In this document: one piece after another, positions 21,236 to 21,489 of the stretch
Layout: each line of letters starts with the position of its first letter
Numbering within the stretch: the stretch's first letter is position 1
Assembly: GCF_000275845.1 (NCBI RefSeq)
Contig: NW_006766904.1
Coordinates: forward strand, 313,121-334,609
DNA length: 21,489 nt
Reading direction: 5' to 3'
DNA from: Dichomitus squalens LYAD-421 SS1
Lineage: Eukaryota; Basidiomycota; Agaricomycetes; Polyporales; Polyporaceae
Made by a program: the position numbers and the translations under genes
Notes under the pieces: generated by a model
Databases searched by the model: none
What the model was told of the DNA's origin: nothing
Seen by the model: only the letters and a program-made list of their open reading frames with translations

Positions 21236-21261
21236 ACGTCGTGCCAGTATTGCCTGGTATT
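21216..21261. repeat. Perfect 20-bp inverted repeat with 6-nt loop
   Basis: The left arm is 21216-21235 and the right arm 21242-21261; they are exact reverse complements, separated by ACGTCG at 21236-21241. The arms contain CCAGGCAATACTGG and its complement. This could form a cruciform in DNA or a stable stem in RNA. It lies within the CAGGCAAT repeat cluster, and no coding region overlaps it. Confidence 0.95.
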
Positions 21262-21489
21262 GGTAGCATTGCACACGCTTGCAATAATAGCGATCGAACG
21301 CCGCAACTTTCTACATTGCGCGAGATTGTTGGAGTTGCGAGATGGGGTAATATTGAGAAGCCCAGGCAGCACAGGGCAACAAGCTGTATATGTTGTCAGA
21401 TATCCGGCACCTTGCCTCCGATTTTTGGTGTGGGGCGGTGGTAGGACACTCGGAGGATACACGGGCGGAAAATATATCGCGGAAGCAGA

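Larger units (their letters stand above)
19062..21489. other. Gene-poor right end of the window
   Basis: About 2.4 kb with no gene I can support firmly. The left part (to about 19450) is the 3' flank of the membrane-protein gene. Between about 20500 and 21000 the minus strand has a 142-codon open frame starting with MEEIVDRELEPLCTVQE, and the same frame stays open upstream without a Met (QGARKALEEFALEC). This may be part of a gene or a remnant; no domain was recognised. Two strong inverted repeats and a cluster of degenerate short repeats lie at 20690-20754 and 21100-21270. Confidence 0.45.

Overview
The window looks like nuclear DNA of a filamentous basidiomycete, most likely an Agaricomycete of the polypore type. 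The genes are broken by many short GT-AG introns (mostly 52-71 nt), several exons are very short (8-16 nt), and exons favour C/G-ending codons. An F-box protein typical of Agaricomycetes and a laminarinase-type GH16 enzyme fit this. I built the exon models by hand from splice signals and reading-frame continuity, so exact junctions are inference unless noted. All eight models keep one open frame from start to stop.

Layout, left to right: (1) 832-2443 (+), secreted GH16 beta-glucanase with a GPI-anchor-like tail. (2) 3262-4321 (-), zinc deaminase of the cytidine/dCMP superfamily with a long Ser/Arg-rich insertion. It is divergent from (3) 4613-5584 (+), translation elongation factor eEF1B-beta (EF-1 beta), across about 290 bp. 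(4) 6691-8191 (-), an F-box-type protein, divergent from (5) 8882-9888 (+), a cyanamide hydratase-like HD-domain protein. (6) 10208-11560 (+), a secreted, probably GPI-anchored DUF7729-like protein with a 417-nt intron. (7) 13230-14954 (+), a Cdc20/Fizzy-family WD40 protein ending in the APC/C-binding Ile-Arg tail but without a recognisable C-box. (8) 16837-19061 (+), a single-pass membrane protein with an Asp/Pro/Asn/Thr-rich outer domain and a long basic Ser/Thr-Pro-rich inner tail.

The genes do not form a pathway cluster; they look like an ordinary mix of housekeeping, cell-wall/surface and fungus-specific genes. I see no tRNA, rRNA, CRISPR array or intact transposon. The structure the genes do not explain lies mainly in the last 2.4 kb: a 65-bp hairpin at 20690-20754 and a perfect 20-bp inverted repeat at 21216-21261, set in a cluster of degenerate CCAGGCAAT repeats. 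There is also a perfect 3 x 22-bp tandem repeat at 15411-15476 and a diverged duplication at 2835-2920 / 3085-3160. I found no clear new multi-gene system. The best leads are the repeat/hairpin cluster at the right edge, the C-box-less APC/C activator and the deaminase with its disordered insertion.
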